This document shows positions 8,137 through 16,982 of a stretch of DNA of 64,000 bases, piece after piece. A model generated the notes under the pieces. The model was not told the DNA's origin. It did not search any database and saw only the letters and a program-made list of their open reading frames with translations. Each line of letters starts with the position of its first letter. The stretch's first letter is position 1. Origin of the DNA: SLSG01 sp964477035 (lineage in GTDB: Bacteria; Bacteroidota; Bacteroidia; Bacteroidales; UBA7960); the NCBI GenBank assembly GCA_964477035.1, contig CAYZCW010000002.1:351206-415205 (forward strand), read 5' to 3'. The position numbers were made by a program, and so were the translations under genes.

Positions 8137-8673
8137 TTATTCCGTGATCTTATAGATGTCTTTCAGGTTGCGTCCATGGCCGTTGTAGTCGAGGCCGTAT
8201 CCGACGATGAAATCGTTGGGAATTTCCAGTCCCACGTAATCGGGCCGGAGGGGCATCCGAAGGGCCTTTGGTTTCAGCAGCAGGGTGGCAATGCGCAGTG
8301 ACCTGGGGCCATATGTTTTCAAATCGTCGAGCAGGTGCTGTATGGTGATGCCTGAATCGATGATGTCCTCCAGGATGACCACATCCCGGTCCCGGATGTC
8401 CTCATGGAGTCCGATGACGGTTTTGACCTCCTCGGTGGTGGTGGTGCCGCTGTAGGACGCCAGCTTGATGAAGCTGATCTCACAGGGATTCCTGAATGCC
8501 TTGAACAGATCCCCTGCGAACATAAAGGAACCATTGAGCACGCAGAGGAACAGGGGCACGGATCCTTCAAGGTCGGCTTCGATGGACCGGGCAATTTTCA
8601 GCACTGCCTCCTCTATGACTTCGAAGGAAATGCTCTTGGAGAATCGTTTATCAAGAATTTGTACCTGGTCCAT
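8137..8673 (-). CDS. hpt: Hypoxanthine phosphoribosyltransferase
   Basis: A 178-residue type I phosphoribosyltransferase that converts hypoxanthine or guanine with PRPP to the nucleotide. The PRPP-binding loop is LEDIIDSGIT (102-110) and the base-binding region near the C-terminus is DFIVGYGLDYNGHGRNL. First gene of the hpt-adk-obg-PAP2 operon, with a candidate -7 box 36 bp upstream. Confidence 0.95.
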   Translation of the reverse strand: MDQVQILDKRFSKSISFEVIEEAVLKIARSIEADLEGSVPLFLCVLNGSFMFAGDLFKAFRNPCEISFIKLASYSGTTTTEEVKTVIGLHEDIRDRDVVILEDIIDSGITIQHLLDDLKTYGPRSLRIATLLLKPKALRMPLRPDYVGLEIPNDFIVGYGLDYNGHGRNLKDIYKITE

Positions 8674-8709
8674 ATTGGTAAGTTAAGGGGCGGTTGGGCC
8701 GTAATCACA

Positions 8710-8717
8710 CAAATTTA
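8710..8717 (-). promoter_or_regulatory. Candidate -7 promoter element for hpt operon
   Basis: TAAATTTG on the minus strand, 36 bp before the hpt ATG, matches TAnnTTTG. Confidence 0.5.
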
Positions 8718-8855
8718 AGGGAAAGCCCCCGTTTTGGCCTTAAATCATGGCGAAAAATATAAACAAATTGTGAATTAATAAAATGTTTGGAATGAATTTC
8801 CTTCCGCAGGGGGCGGCCCGTTGGGAAAGGACGGGCGCGTCAAGGGGGAATTGGT

Positions 8856-8863
8856 TACATTTG
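8856..8863 (+). promoter_or_regulatory. Candidate -7 promoter element for YfcE-like gene
   Basis: TACATTTG matches TAnnTTTG and ends 9 bp before the ATG at 8873. With the usual spacing to the transcription start, the mRNA would be nearly leaderless. Confidence 0.5.
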
Positions 8864-8872
8864 TAAGGCATC

Positions 8873-9373
8873 ATGCGGCGAATCGGACTCTTATCGGACA
8901 CACACGGATACGTGCATCCGGACATTCCCAGGATCTTCGGCGGGGTGGATGAGATTTGGCATGCCGGGGACTTCGGCAGCCTGGAAGTGGCCGATAAACT
9001 CCGGGACATTAAGCCCCTCAGGGGGGTGTACGGGAACATCGACGGACAGGACATCCGGCAGGTCTTTCCCCGGCAACTGAGGTTCCGGTGCGGGGAAATG
9101 GATGTGCTGATGACCCATATCGGGGGCTACCCGGGCAATTACCCCCCGGCCTGCAGGGCCCTCTTACAGCCAGAACCGCCGGGCCTGTTCATCTGCGGGC
9201 ATTCACATATTCTGAAGGTACAGTATGACACCCGGTACCGGTTTTTGCACATCAACCCGGGCGCGGCAGGGCGTTCGGGCTTCCACCGGGTGATCACCCT
9301 GGTTCGTTTCGTCATCGACCGGGCGCGGATCAGCGACCTGGAGGTGGTCGAATTTCCCCGTTCCGGCCGCTGA
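8873..9373 (+). CDS. YfcE/MJ0936-type metallophosphodiesterase
   Basis: A 166-residue single-domain calcineurin-like phosphoesterase. All metal-binding motifs are visible: LLSDTHG, HAGDFG, VYGNIDG, MTHIGG, CGHSH and HINPGA. The length fits the small cytoplasmic YfcE/YsnB group, which cleaves phosphodiesters in vitro; the physiological substrate is unknown. It stands alone between divergent hpt and convergent tricorn-like genes. Confidence 0.9.
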   Translation: MRRIGLLSDTHGYVHPDIPRIFGGVDEIWHAGDFGSLEVADKLRDIKPLRGVYGNIDGQDIRQVFPRQLRFRCGEMDVLMTHIGGYPGNYPPACRALLQPEPPGLFICGHSHILKVQYDTRYRFLHINPGAAGRSGFHRVITLVRFVIDRARISDLEVVEFPRSGR

Positions 9374-9387
9374 GGCGCTTCCCTTCC

Positions 9388-12300
9388 TTAAGGCATGACC
9401 TCACGGATGGCGCGGTCCAGCTGGGGATCCCTTCCCAGCAGCCGGTCCTCAAAGGAATTATGCACCGGGATGTCCGGGGCCACGCCCGTGAACTCCAGGT
9501 TGTCCCCGTCCAGGGTATAGCAACCCCAGGCCGGCAACCGGCAGAATGACCCGTCGACCATCGACTTGCCGGAGGTAAAAATGATCCAGCGGTAGGTTTC
9601 GGTTCCCACGACCGGTCCCAGCCCGAGGCGTTTAAAGCCTTCGGCCGTCATCTCGGCATCACTCAGGCTTCTTTCGTTGATCAACAGCACCATCGGATTG
9701 CCGGCGGGCGAAAAGTTGGGCTGAGGCGACATCTTTCCGCCACGGTATTTCCAGGTCATATAGGGCCGCTGGGACAAAAACTGCAGGACATCATCGTGCA
9801 CATTCCCGCCCCGGTTGAAACGGATATCCAGGATGAGCGCCTCTTTATCCCGGGCATGGGTGGTCATGTCGATCAGAAACTGGTCCAGGGAGCCGGCACC
9901 CATGTCCTTCATGAACACATAGGCCACCTTGCCACCGGTTTGTTCCTCCACATAAAGACGGTTGCCGGCGATCCATTCATCATAAAGCAGGTTGTTGACC
10001 TGCTGAGGATGATGCGGCTGCATGCGCACGGTGAAGGCATCCCCTCCCCTGCGGAATTCCAGGCTCAGCTCTGTGGGACGGTCTGCAAAGTAGAAAAGGC
10101 GGTTGCGGTTTTCCCCTTCCACCGCCAGCCTGCCGTTGACCGAGATCAGGACATCCCCCGGCCTGACAGGGGGGTCACTCAGATCCAGGTTGCTCAGGGG
10201 AATGATGCTTTTCACACGGAAGGGATCCCCCTCCTCGAACAAAATGCCGGTTTCCGCTGTGGCTGCCGAATAGAATGGCTTCTCTTCATCCCCCGAGCTG
10301 GAAAAACCCATATGGGAGGAATTCAACTCCCCGAGCATGTCATTGGTCAGGCGCCTCAGGTGTTCCCGGTTCCGGACAAACGGAAGGCAGGCCGCATAGC
10401 GGTCGCGCATCGCACCCCAGTCGAGTCCATGAAAACCATCATCGTAAAAGTTCTCATCCAGGGCTGCCCAGGTTTCAAAGAATATCTGGGAAAACTCATT
10501 ATCCAGGTTTCGGGAGAACCTGTGTGAGATGTCAATGGCTTCCATGCGGTTGCTGCCCAGGTTGATCTTTTGGATGTTGCCTCCTGCAAGCACGAACAGC
10601 TCGTCCCCGGCCTGCACGACCTGGGCACCCATGCCGGCTGAGGCCCCCTCTATGCGGACGGGCCGGTTGTTCTCAAATGGCTTCTGTTCCAGCTTCCATA
10701 GCGCCCAGTCTCCTTTGTCGTGATTGGAAACAAAGAACAGAATATCCTCTCCCTTGATGCGGAAAACCTGGGGCGCCCATTGCCTGCCCACCCCGGAGAT
10801 GCGCACCTGTTCCCAACGCTCCCCGATGCCATCCATGTCGATGCGCACCTGGGGAGGCAGGCTGTCCTTCCCGTTTGAATCGGCAAATAGCTCATCGAAT
10901 TTATCGGCCCGGAAGGGACCGGCAAAGCGGGTAAGGGGAATGCGGTAAATCCGGTCGTCCGTGTTCCCCCTGGGGTAGTTGGGCTGCTGCCTGTCGCTGG
11001 CAAAATACAGGTATTTTCCGCAGGGCGACCAGAACGGGGTGCGCTCCGACACCCCGGTGTCGGTCAGGGCAAACGTCTCCCCGGTCTGGAGGTCGTGCAC
11101 GATCAGGTTCTGTTCAAAATTGCGGAATGCTGTAAATACCACCTTCTGTCCATCCGGCGAGAAACGGGGAACCGAGTTCTGAAACCCCCATAACTCTTCC
11201 GTGGCGAGGGTCCTTATACTTTGAGTTTCCATGTCGCACAACATCACCTTGTTGCGCCCGCTCAGATACACCCCCTTGCTGCGATCCATATTAAGGGTCA
11301 GCAGGCGGCTTGTTTCCGCCCCCTGCTCAAGCTGTTTCTCCGTCCCGCTTCCATCGGCCTGGATGGTGAACAGCCTGGCCCAGCCATCCACGGTCTGCAG
11401 GAAGAACAGGGTCCTGTTGTCCGCCGCCCACACCACTTCGGTGACCCGTTCCCGGGGATTGGTTGGAAGCTGCCGGATGAACTTGCCATCGGCATCCGAC
11501 ACAAACAGCTCCCCCCTGGAAACAAAAGCCATCTTTTTCTTGTCGGGCGACACATCGAAGGAAGTGATATTGCTTTTGACCTCAAAACCCTGCTCCAGGG
11601 GAAGTGTGTTCTTCCATGCCAGCCGGACCTCGGGACTGTATGTCTCCCCGCTGCCCACCTCATAGACCATCAGCCGGTAATCCCGTTCAAACACAACCCG
11701 GCTTCCGTCGGCACTCACCTGGGGCCTGCCGATGGAGGTGTCAAACCGGGTCAGGGGCGTTTTTTCGCCATCACGAAAGGTGAACAGGTTGTATTCTCCC
11801 GTATTTTCGTCGGATGCGAAATACAGTTGCCCCGTGCGGTCGATCGTGGGCCAGAGATCCTTTCCCTCGTAGTCGGTCAGCTGACGGAATCCGCCCGTAC
11901 CCAGGTCATACTCCAGCAAATCAGGCCGGTGGGCGCCCACATAACGTTTGCGGTGGGCAAAACGCAAACTCTCCCAGGATTCGGTGAACAGGAAGGCACC
12001 GGTGACCGGATGCTCCACCAGGTGGTGGGGTATGTTCATATAATGACCGAAAATCCTTTCGGGTGTCCCCCCATCCAGGGGAACCCGGTAAGCAGACGTC
12101 AGGTTATAGCGGTCGGAGTGAAAATAGATATGCCGGCTGTCCCAGGACCAGCTGTCCACCAGGTCGGCGGACTGATGGAAGGTGAGCTGACGGATCTCCC
12201 CGCCCCCTGCCGGCATCACAAACACATTCGTGTTTCCGTCCAGGCTGCTGCTGAAGGCAATCCAGCGTCCGTCGGGGGAATAGCGGGGCAACGACTCCTG

Positions 12301-12501
12301 CCCGTCCAGGGCCGTGATGCGGGAGGCCGCCCCCCCGCTGACCGGGACCGTCCACAGGTCGTTCTCATAGCTGAATACGATGGTCTGCCCGTTTGGAGAC
12401 AGGCTGGGATCGGTCATGAAGCGGACACTTTCGGTCCCCAGGCCTGCATGGGAGGCCAGCATCAGAACCGATGCAATAAGAAACAAGGATTTACGAATCA
12501 T
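9388..12501 (-). CDS. Tricorn-like S41 protease, exported
   Basis: About 1037 residues from the ATG at 12501, which begins MIRKSLFLIASVLMLASHAG, a signal peptide. A further in-frame ATG at 12567 would run into the upstream gene's end and is rejected. Residues ~25-650 hold TolB/WD-like propeller repeats (DPSLSPNGQTIVFSYENDLW, PRYSPDGRWIAF, PRFSPDGQKVVF, TPFWSPCGKYLYF). Then follow the C1-like helical region with SSHMGFS (likely catalytic His), a PDZ segment (PVRPGDVLISVNGRL) and the S41 core with ERSLSDAEMTAEGF (likely nucleophile Ser) and VVGTETYRW. Tricorn-type proteases trim oligopeptides; this one is predicted periplasmic. It follows the Old Yellow Enzyme by 31 bp. Confidence 0.88.
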   Translation of the reverse strand: MIRKSLFLIASVLMLASHAGLGTESVRFMTDPSLSPNGQTIVFSYENDLWTVPVSGGAASRITALDGQESLPRYSPDGRWIAFSSSLDGNTNVFVMPAGGGEIRQLTFHQSADLVDSWSWDSRHIYFHSDRYNLTSAYRVPLDGGTPERIFGHYMNIPHHLVEHPVTGAFLFTESWESLRFAHRKRYVGAHRPDLLEYDLGTGGFRQLTDYEGKDLWPTIDRTGQLYFASDENTGEYNLFTFRDGEKTPLTRFDTSIGRPQVSADGSRVVFERDYRLMVYEVGSGETYSPEVRLAWKNTLPLEQGFEVKSNITSFDVSPDKKKMAFVSRGELFVSDADGKFIRQLPTNPRERVTEVVWAADNRTLFFLQTVDGWARLFTIQADGSGTEKQLEQGAETSRLLTLNMDRSKGVYLSGRNKVMLCDMETQSIRTLATEELWGFQNSVPRFSPDGQKVVFTAFRNFEQNLIVHDLQTGETFALTDTGVSERTPFWSPCGKYLYFASDRQQPNYPRGNTDDRIYRIPLTRFAGPFRADKFDELFADSNGKDSLPPQVRIDMDGIGERWEQVRISGVGRQWAPQVFRIKGEDILFFVSNHDKGDWALWKLEQKPFENNRPVRIEGASAGMGAQVVQAGDELFVLAGGNIQKINLGSNRMEAIDISHRFSRNLDNEFSQIFFETWAALDENFYDDGFHGLDWGAMRDRYAACLPFVRNREHLRRLTNDMLGELNSSHMGFSSSGDEEKPFYSAATAETGILFEEGDPFRVKSIIPLSNLDLSDPPVRPGDVLISVNGRLAVEGENRNRLFYFADRPTELSLEFRRGGDAFTVRMQPHHPQQVNNLLYDEWIAGNRLYVEEQTGGKVAYVFMKDMGAGSLDQFLIDMTTHARDKEALILDIRFNRGGNVHDDVLQFLSQRPYMTWKYRGGKMSPQPNFSPAGNPMVLLINERSLSDAEMTAEGFKRLGLGPVVGTETYRWIIFTSGKSMVDGSFCRLPAWGCYTLDGDNLEFTGVAPDIPVHNSFEDRLLGRDPQLDRAIREVMP

Positions 12502-12532
12502 GGCATAAAAGGTAAAGGATGAATGGATTGGA

Positions 12533-13606
12533 TTAGGGGTAATCGGTATAGCCACGGGCTCCGCCATGGTAGAAGGTGTCCTTGTCCCAGGGTGCCAATG
12601 GGTGCTCCTCCTTCAGCAATTCCGCGAGGCGGGGATTGGAGATAAAAGGCTTGCCGAAGGCGATCAGATCGGCCTCGCCCCGGTCGATCATGTCCCGGGC
12701 GCTTTCCAGAGAATGTCCCCCGCAGGAAATGAGCGTCCCGCGATACAACCGCCTGTATTCAGGCACGATGCTCTTTCCGGGCCGGCTGAGGCGCTCCTCC
12801 GGCTCCATTTTTTCACTCAGGTGAAGGTAGGCCAGATTCATGCCACTGAGCTGCTCCACCACATAGCCATAGATGGCCCGTGGATCCGGATCGTCCATGC
12901 CTTCCTTGAATGGCTTTGGCGACAGGCGGATGCCCACGCGGCGGGCCGGAGCTTCCCTCAGGACGGCATCCACCACCTCGTACAAAAAGCGCGCCCTGTT
13001 CTCCACACTGCCCCCGTAGTCATCCGTCCTCCGGTTTGTGCCGCCCATCAAAAACTGGTCGATCAGGTAGGCATGGGCGGCATGCACTTCCACGCCGTCG
13101 AATCCGGCCTCCATCGCAAGGCGGGTGGCCCGGGCGAAATCCTGCACCGTCCGCCGAATCTCCTCGGGTGTTATTTCACGGGCCGTCTCGTAAGGAAGGC
13201 GTCCCCGGGGGGTCAGGACCTCTCCGGTTGGTTTCACGGGCGAGGCTGACACCGGCGGACGGCCATCCGGCTGGAGCAGGGGGTGGGAAAAGGGACCCAC
13301 ATGCCACAGCTGGAGGAAAATAATCCCACCCGCCTCATGCAGGCGGGTGGTCACCCGCTTCCAGCCTTCCACCTGTTCGGGGCTGTAACAGCCTGGAGAG
13401 CCGGTATAGCCATAGGCCAGGGGGGAGATCTGGCTGCCTTCCGACACGATCAGCCCGGCGGTGGCCCTTTGTGCATAATAAGTGGCCATCAGTTCGTTCG
13501 GGGCAAGATCCCCATTCTCAGCCCGCCGCCTGGTTAAGGGCGCCATGACGATGCGGTTTTTCAGGCAGAGGGGGCCCATGGGGTAAGGAAGGAACAAGGA
13601 ATGCAT
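12533..13606 (-). CDS. Old Yellow Enzyme family NADH:flavin oxidoreductase (NemA-like)
   Basis: A 357-residue FMN-dependent ene-reductase. Visible features are the N-terminal LKNRIVMAPLTRRRAENG, the catalytic segment GVEVHAAHAYLIDQFL with its paired His residues, RTDDYGGSVENRARF, and a C-terminal FYHGGARGYTDYP ending typical of the alkene reductase subgroup. It reduces activated C=C bonds of electrophiles; the native substrate is unknown. A TGACGTATA half-site matching the palindrome upstream of arsM overlaps its start codon, so oye and arsM may share a regulator. Probably cotranscribed with the tricorn-like gene. Confidence 0.93.
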   Translation of the reverse strand: MHSLFLPYPMGPLCLKNRIVMAPLTRRRAENGDLAPNELMATYYAQRATAGLIVSEGSQISPLAYGYTGSPGCYSPEQVEGWKRVTTRLHEAGGIIFLQLWHVGPFSHPLLQPDGRPPVSASPVKPTGEVLTPRGRLPYETAREITPEEIRRTVQDFARATRLAMEAGFDGVEVHAAHAYLIDQFLMGGTNRRTDDYGGSVENRARFLYEVVDAVLREAPARRVGIRLSPKPFKEGMDDPDPRAIYGYVVEQLSGMNLAYLHLSEKMEPEERLSRPGKSIVPEYRRLYRGTLISCGGHSLESARDMIDRGEADLIAFGKPFISNPRLAELLKEEHPLAPWDKDTFYHGGARGYTDYP

Positions 13607-13678
13607 GACGTATAAGGATTGTTGGCATAAAAGTAAGGGAAATAGTCCAATGGGCCCGGAAACAGAAAAACAAAAAAA

Positions 13679-13700
13679 TATGACGTATATTTACGTCATA
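13679..13700. promoter_or_regulatory. Palindromic operator candidate between oye and arsM
   Basis: Perfect inverted repeat TATGACGTA-N4-TACGTCATA, 15 bp upstream of the arsM -7 box. A single half-site with the same 10-mer ATGACGTATA recurs at 13605-13614 over the start codon of the divergent oxidoreductase gene. The symmetry and spacing suggest a dimeric repressor site. The cognate regulator is not in the window. Confidence 0.55.
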
Positions 13701-13715
13701 ATAGAAAACATCCTT

Positions 13716-13723
13716 TAATTTTG
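13716..13723 (+). promoter_or_regulatory. Candidate -7 promoter element for arsM
   Basis: TAATTTTG fits TAnnTTTG, 30 bp before the ATG at 13754 and directly downstream of the palindrome. Confidence 0.5.
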
Positions 13724-13753
13724 CCACAGATTTTCCCTTGTGTCACTTATTCA

Positions 13754-14578
13754 ATGCAAACCATGAAAACACAAAAAGACATCAAGCAACTCGTGAAAGA
13801 AAAATACGACGGGATCGCGGCACGCTCCACCCTGGCCGGATCCTCCGGAGGCTGTTGCTCACCGGAAGCAGGCTGCTGCGGGGAGGGAATCTCCATGGTG
13901 GGAGAACCTTATGAGGATTTGGAAGGCTACCTGAAGGAGGCAGACCTTGCACTGGGATGTGGCATTCCGACAGAATACGCCGGGATCCTTCCGGGGCATC
14001 ACGTGCTGGACCTGGGTTCCGGTGCGGGCAACGACTGTTTTGTGGCAAGGACCCTGGTCGGGGCATCGGGACGGGTTGCCGGCCTGGACTTCTCGCCCAT
14101 CATGCTGGCAAAAGCAAGAAACAATGCAAAAAAAATGGGGTACGGCAATGTGTTCTTCGTGGAAGGGGATATAGAGGCCATGCCCTTCCCTCGCAATGCC
14201 TTCGATGTGGTGCTGTCCAATTGCGTGATCAACCTGGTCCCCGACAAGGCCAGGGCCTTTGCAGAAATTTTCCGGGTATTGAAGCCGGGAGGGCATTTTT
14301 GCATCTCTGATGTGGTGCAACAGGGCGCATTTCCCGAAGCACTCCGGCAGGATGCGGCCTTGTATGCGGGATGCGTGGGGGGGGCCACGGAAAAGGAGGG
14401 CTACCTGCAACTGATAGAGGATACAGGTTTCGTACATGCCACCGTGCACAAAATCCGCAAGATCGAAGTCCCCGAGGGCATCCTGGAGAAACATCTGGAC
14501 AAAAACCGGGTGCAGGCATTTCAACAGGCAGATGCAGGCATTTTTTCCATCACCATCAGCGGGTACAAGCCCCTCTGA
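13754..14578 (+). CDS. arsM: Arsenite methyltransferase
   Basis: A SAM-dependent methyltransferase of about 274 residues that methylates trivalent arsenic. It carries the N-terminal double Cys clusters GGCCSPEAGCCGE, a SAM motif LDLGSGAGNDCF, a further conserved Cys at VVLSNCVINL and another at YAGCVGG. These positions match the Cys-rich ArsM pattern (thiolate ligands for As(III)). ATG 13754 or 13763 are both possible; the ATG-like upstream extension would start within the -7 box. No arsR, arsB or arsC is adjacent, so regulation probably acts through the unlinked binder of the upstream palindrome. Confidence 0.9.
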   Translation: MQTMKTQKDIKQLVKEKYDGIAARSTLAGSSGGCCSPEAGCCGEGISMVGEPYEDLEGYLKEADLALGCGIPTEYAGILPGHHVLDLGSGAGNDCFVARTLVGASGRVAGLDFSPIMLAKARNNAKKMGYGNVFFVEGDIEAMPFPRNAFDVVLSNCVINLVPDKARAFAEIFRVLKPGGHFCISDVVQQGAFPEALRQDAALYAGCVGGATEKEGYLQLIEDTGFVHATVHKIRKIEVPEGILEKHLDKNRVQAFQQADAGIFSITISGYKPL

Positions 14579-14667
14579 CGGGAGTCCCCGCCAGGGTTTA
14601 CAACAATCCGGCAGCCGCTGCGTTCCATAGAAAACGGGTGCCTTACGACTCCTTTCCTCAAACATCC

Positions 14668-15423
14668 ATGAAGACCAACACATTTTTCAGGCTGCTGAAC
14701 CTGGCCCTCGGCATGCTGGTCCTGCCCGCCCATGCGGGCAGCGGGAGCCAGCCCCTCATCCCGTCCGGGCCCATTGCCAACGCAGCCTATGCGGCTTTGC
14801 TGCAGGAGGCAGGCTGGCCGTCCGGACAGCTGAACACCGCAGCGGAAGCCACGTACTTGTCCGACGAGGAAAAGAACCTGATCCTGGCCATGAACCTGGT
14901 CAGACACGACCCGGCCAGGTATGCCGATGATTTTGTGGCGCCCGCCATCGCCTACTACCGGGGAAGGGAGTACCATTTTCCCGGGAGGAAACATCCCGTC
15001 CTCACGCAGGAGGGGGTGGCTCCCGCCAGGGAACTGTACCGGGAGCTGAAGGCAGCCTCTCCCCTGCCCCTGCTCAGGCCCTCGGAAGGCCTGAGCCGTG
15101 CCGCGAAAAGCCACGCCCTGCACCAGGAGCGCACGGGTGAAACGGGACATGAAGGGCAGGGCGGCCTGCGCGGCCGGGCGGAGCGGGAAGGCCGCTGGCG
15201 GGGACAACTGGCCGAAAACCTGGCCTATAACAATCCTTCGGCCCATGAGGCCGTGCTGGGCCTGCTGATCAACGACGGGGTACCCGGCCGGGGGCATCGC
15301 CGAAACATCCTGAACGAAAATTTCCATGTGGTGGGAACCGGCAGGACCGGGCACCCCCATTTCCCGGGAGGGGTGCATGTGATCAAATTTGCCACCGCCT
15401 TTCAGGATGCCCGGTCAAAATAA
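14668..15423 (+). CDS. CAP (SCP/PR-1)-domain secreted protein
   Basis: 251 residues from the ATG at 14668. It has an N-terminal signal peptide (hydrophobic to about residue 22, ending AHAGSGS). The CAP domain covers residues ~120-250: GLSRAAKSHALHQ, TGETGHEG, LAENLAYNN, GVPGRGHRRNILN and a final VIKFATAF. Family members are extracellular and bind sterols, lipids or metal, or act as proteases in some cases; no function can be assigned here. The open frame extends upstream inside arsM, but only the ATG at 14668 gives a signal peptide. It is convergent with the fasciclin gene, with a shared hairpin between. Confidence 0.8.
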   Translation: MKTNTFFRLLNLALGMLVLPAHAGSGSQPLIPSGPIANAAYAALLQEAGWPSGQLNTAAEATYLSDEEKNLILAMNLVRHDPARYADDFVAPAIAYYRGREYHFPGRKHPVLTQEGVAPARELYRELKAASPLPLLRPSEGLSRAAKSHALHQERTGETGHEGQGGLRGRAEREGRWRGQLAENLAYNNPSAHEAVLGLLINDGVPGRGHRRNILNENFHVVGTGRTGHPHFPGGVHVIKFATAFQDARSK

Positions 15424-15428
15424 ATAAA

Positions 15429-15469
15429 GGGGCAGCGGAAAGAGACCAAACTGTCCTTGCCGCTGCCCC
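15429..15469. terminator. Hairpin between convergent CAP and fasciclin genes
   Basis: Perfect 10-bp stem GGGGCAGCGG / CCGCTGCCCC with a 21-nt loop, flanked by A/T-rich sequence on both sides. Probably a bidirectional terminator, although the T-tracts are short. Confidence 0.5.
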
Positions 15470-15504
15470 GGATTTATCCATCCGGACAATCAGTCGTCGT
15501 CTGC

Positions 15505-16840
15505 TTAGTTCACGACCTGCAGGCGGGTCACCTGCCGCTCGTTCCCGGATTGTATCACCACAAAGTACAGGCCCGGGAAAAGGCCGTCCACAGAAGAGGA
15601 ATATACATGGGAGCCGGCGGGCAGGACACCCATATCACGGTACGCCATGCGGGTGCCGATCATGGAAATCACCTCCATCTGAACCTGTCCGGCGTTTCGC
15701 ATGTCGAAAGCCACCTGGAAGAAATTCTGGGCAGGGTTCGGATAGACATTGACAAACAGGCCGGATCCTGCCACAGGCTCAAAGACGTTGGTCGTCGGAT
15801 CTTCCGTGGGGATCAGCACCGCGTCGATCACGTGGACCACCCCGTTGCCGGCCATAAGGTCCGGCAGGATGACCTGCGCCCCGTTGATGAACACACCCTC
15901 TTCGGTGATGCTCACCGTCACCTCTTCCCCGTTCAGGGTGGTGATGGCCATCCCGTCGCTCAGATCGGTCGACAGGGCCTGGGCTCCCACCACGTGGTAG
16001 AGCAGAATGTCCGTTAACAGACCCTGCGGGTCTTCCAGAAGCGCCTCCACCGTGCCTTCGGGAAGAAGCTCAAAGGCGGCGTCCGTCGGGGCAAATACCG
16101 TAAAGGGACCTTCCCCCTGCAGCGCCTCCACCAGACCGGCGGCGGTTACCGCGGCAGCCAGGGTCGTGTGCACCTCACTGCCCACGATGATGTCCACCAC
16201 CGTCTCCGGGGTCTCATCCCCGGTGGGGATCAGCACCGCGTCGATCACGTGGACCACCCCGTTGCCGGCCATAAGGTCCGGCAGGATGACCTGCGCCCCG
16301 TTGATGAACACACCCTCTTCGGTGATGCTCACCGTCACCTCTTCCCCGTTCAGGGTGGTGATGGCCATCCCGTCGCTCAGATCGGTCGACAGGGCCTGGG
16401 CTCCCACCACGTGGTAGAGCAGAATGTCCGTTAACAGACCCTGCGGGTCTTCCAGAAGCGCCTCCACCGTGCCTTCGGGAAGAAGCTCAAAGGCGGCGTC
16501 CGTCGGGGCAAATACCGTAAAGGGACCTTCCCCCTGCAGCGCCTCCACCAGACNNNNNNNNNNNNNNNNNNNNNNNNNNNNNNNNNNNNNNNNNNNNNNN
16601 NNNNNNNNNNNNNNNNNNNNNNNNNNNNNNNNNNNNNNNNNNNNNNNNNNNNNCCGCGGCAGCCAGGGTCGTGTGCACCTCGCTGCCCACGATGATGTCC
16701 ACCACCGTAGTGGAAGGATCACCCTGGATGGATGCAAAAGGTTGTTTTGGAATGGCCACCGCAAGCAAAATAAGCAGTGCAAACTGCAGCGGCTTGAAAG
16801 AAAGGACAATCTGTCCGTAGGTTCGTGTAAAAAGTCTCAT
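15505..16840 (-). CDS. Secreted tandem fasciclin-domain protein with T9SS sorting domain (interrupted by assembly gap)
   Basis: The ATG at 16840 opens a signal-anchor-like N-terminus (hydrophobic LLILLAVAIP), then the start of a fasciclin (FAS1) repeat (TVVDIIVGSEVHTTLAAA) before the N-run. Below the gap the same repeat continues and at least two units of 139 residues are seen, each with GPFTVFAPTDAAF and DILLYHVVGAQALSTDLS. The C-terminus is a type A Por sorting domain (FVNVYPNPAQNFF, then GLYFVVIQSG), predicting export by the type IX system to the cell surface or medium. FAS1 domains mediate adhesion. The frames either side of the gap differ only because 100 N is a placeholder. The true number of repeats is unknown. 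Confidence 0.85.
15806..16136 (-). repeat. Tandem fasciclin repeat, last copy
   Basis: As far as I can compare by eye, identical base for base to 16223-16553; period 417 bp (139 codons), in frame. Near-identity at the nucleotide level implies recent duplication or gene conversion. Confidence 0.85.
16223..16553 (-). repeat. Tandem fasciclin repeat, preceding copy (runs into gap)
   Basis: Matches 15806-16136 with a 417-bp offset and ends at the N-run. A third, 55-bp partial match to the repeat (16654-16708 against 16149-16203, one difference) lies beyond the gap. Confidence 0.85.
16554..16653. other. Assembly gap (100 N) inside the fasciclin gene
   Basis: Exactly 100 N, so a scaffolding placeholder. 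If only the residues needed to complete the broken repeat were missing, the gap would be 12 bp; any additional copies would add multiples of 417 bp. Confidence 0.95.
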
Positions 16841-16982
16841 AGCAATATGGTTTTGGTTGATACCCCCATACAACATCAAATGATTCCATATTGTTTAACG
16901 TTATTTGAAATTTATTAAACATTTTTTATGTCTTTAACAAAGGCCAGGCAGAGAAAGCCTTGATCAATCCGGGCAGAATGGT

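Noticed and set aside
11221..12522. 433-codon plus-strand frame opposite the tricorn-like gene
   Set aside because: Antisense shadow; the minus strand has signal peptide and propeller repeats.
14371..14667. Upstream in-frame extension of the CAP-domain gene
   Set aside because: It lies inside arsM in another frame; the ATG at 14668 gives a proper signal peptide.
15806..16553. 417-bp repeats considered as mobile element or CRISPR-like array
   Set aside because: Repeats are in-frame coding units of a fasciclin domain, with no spacers or transposase.
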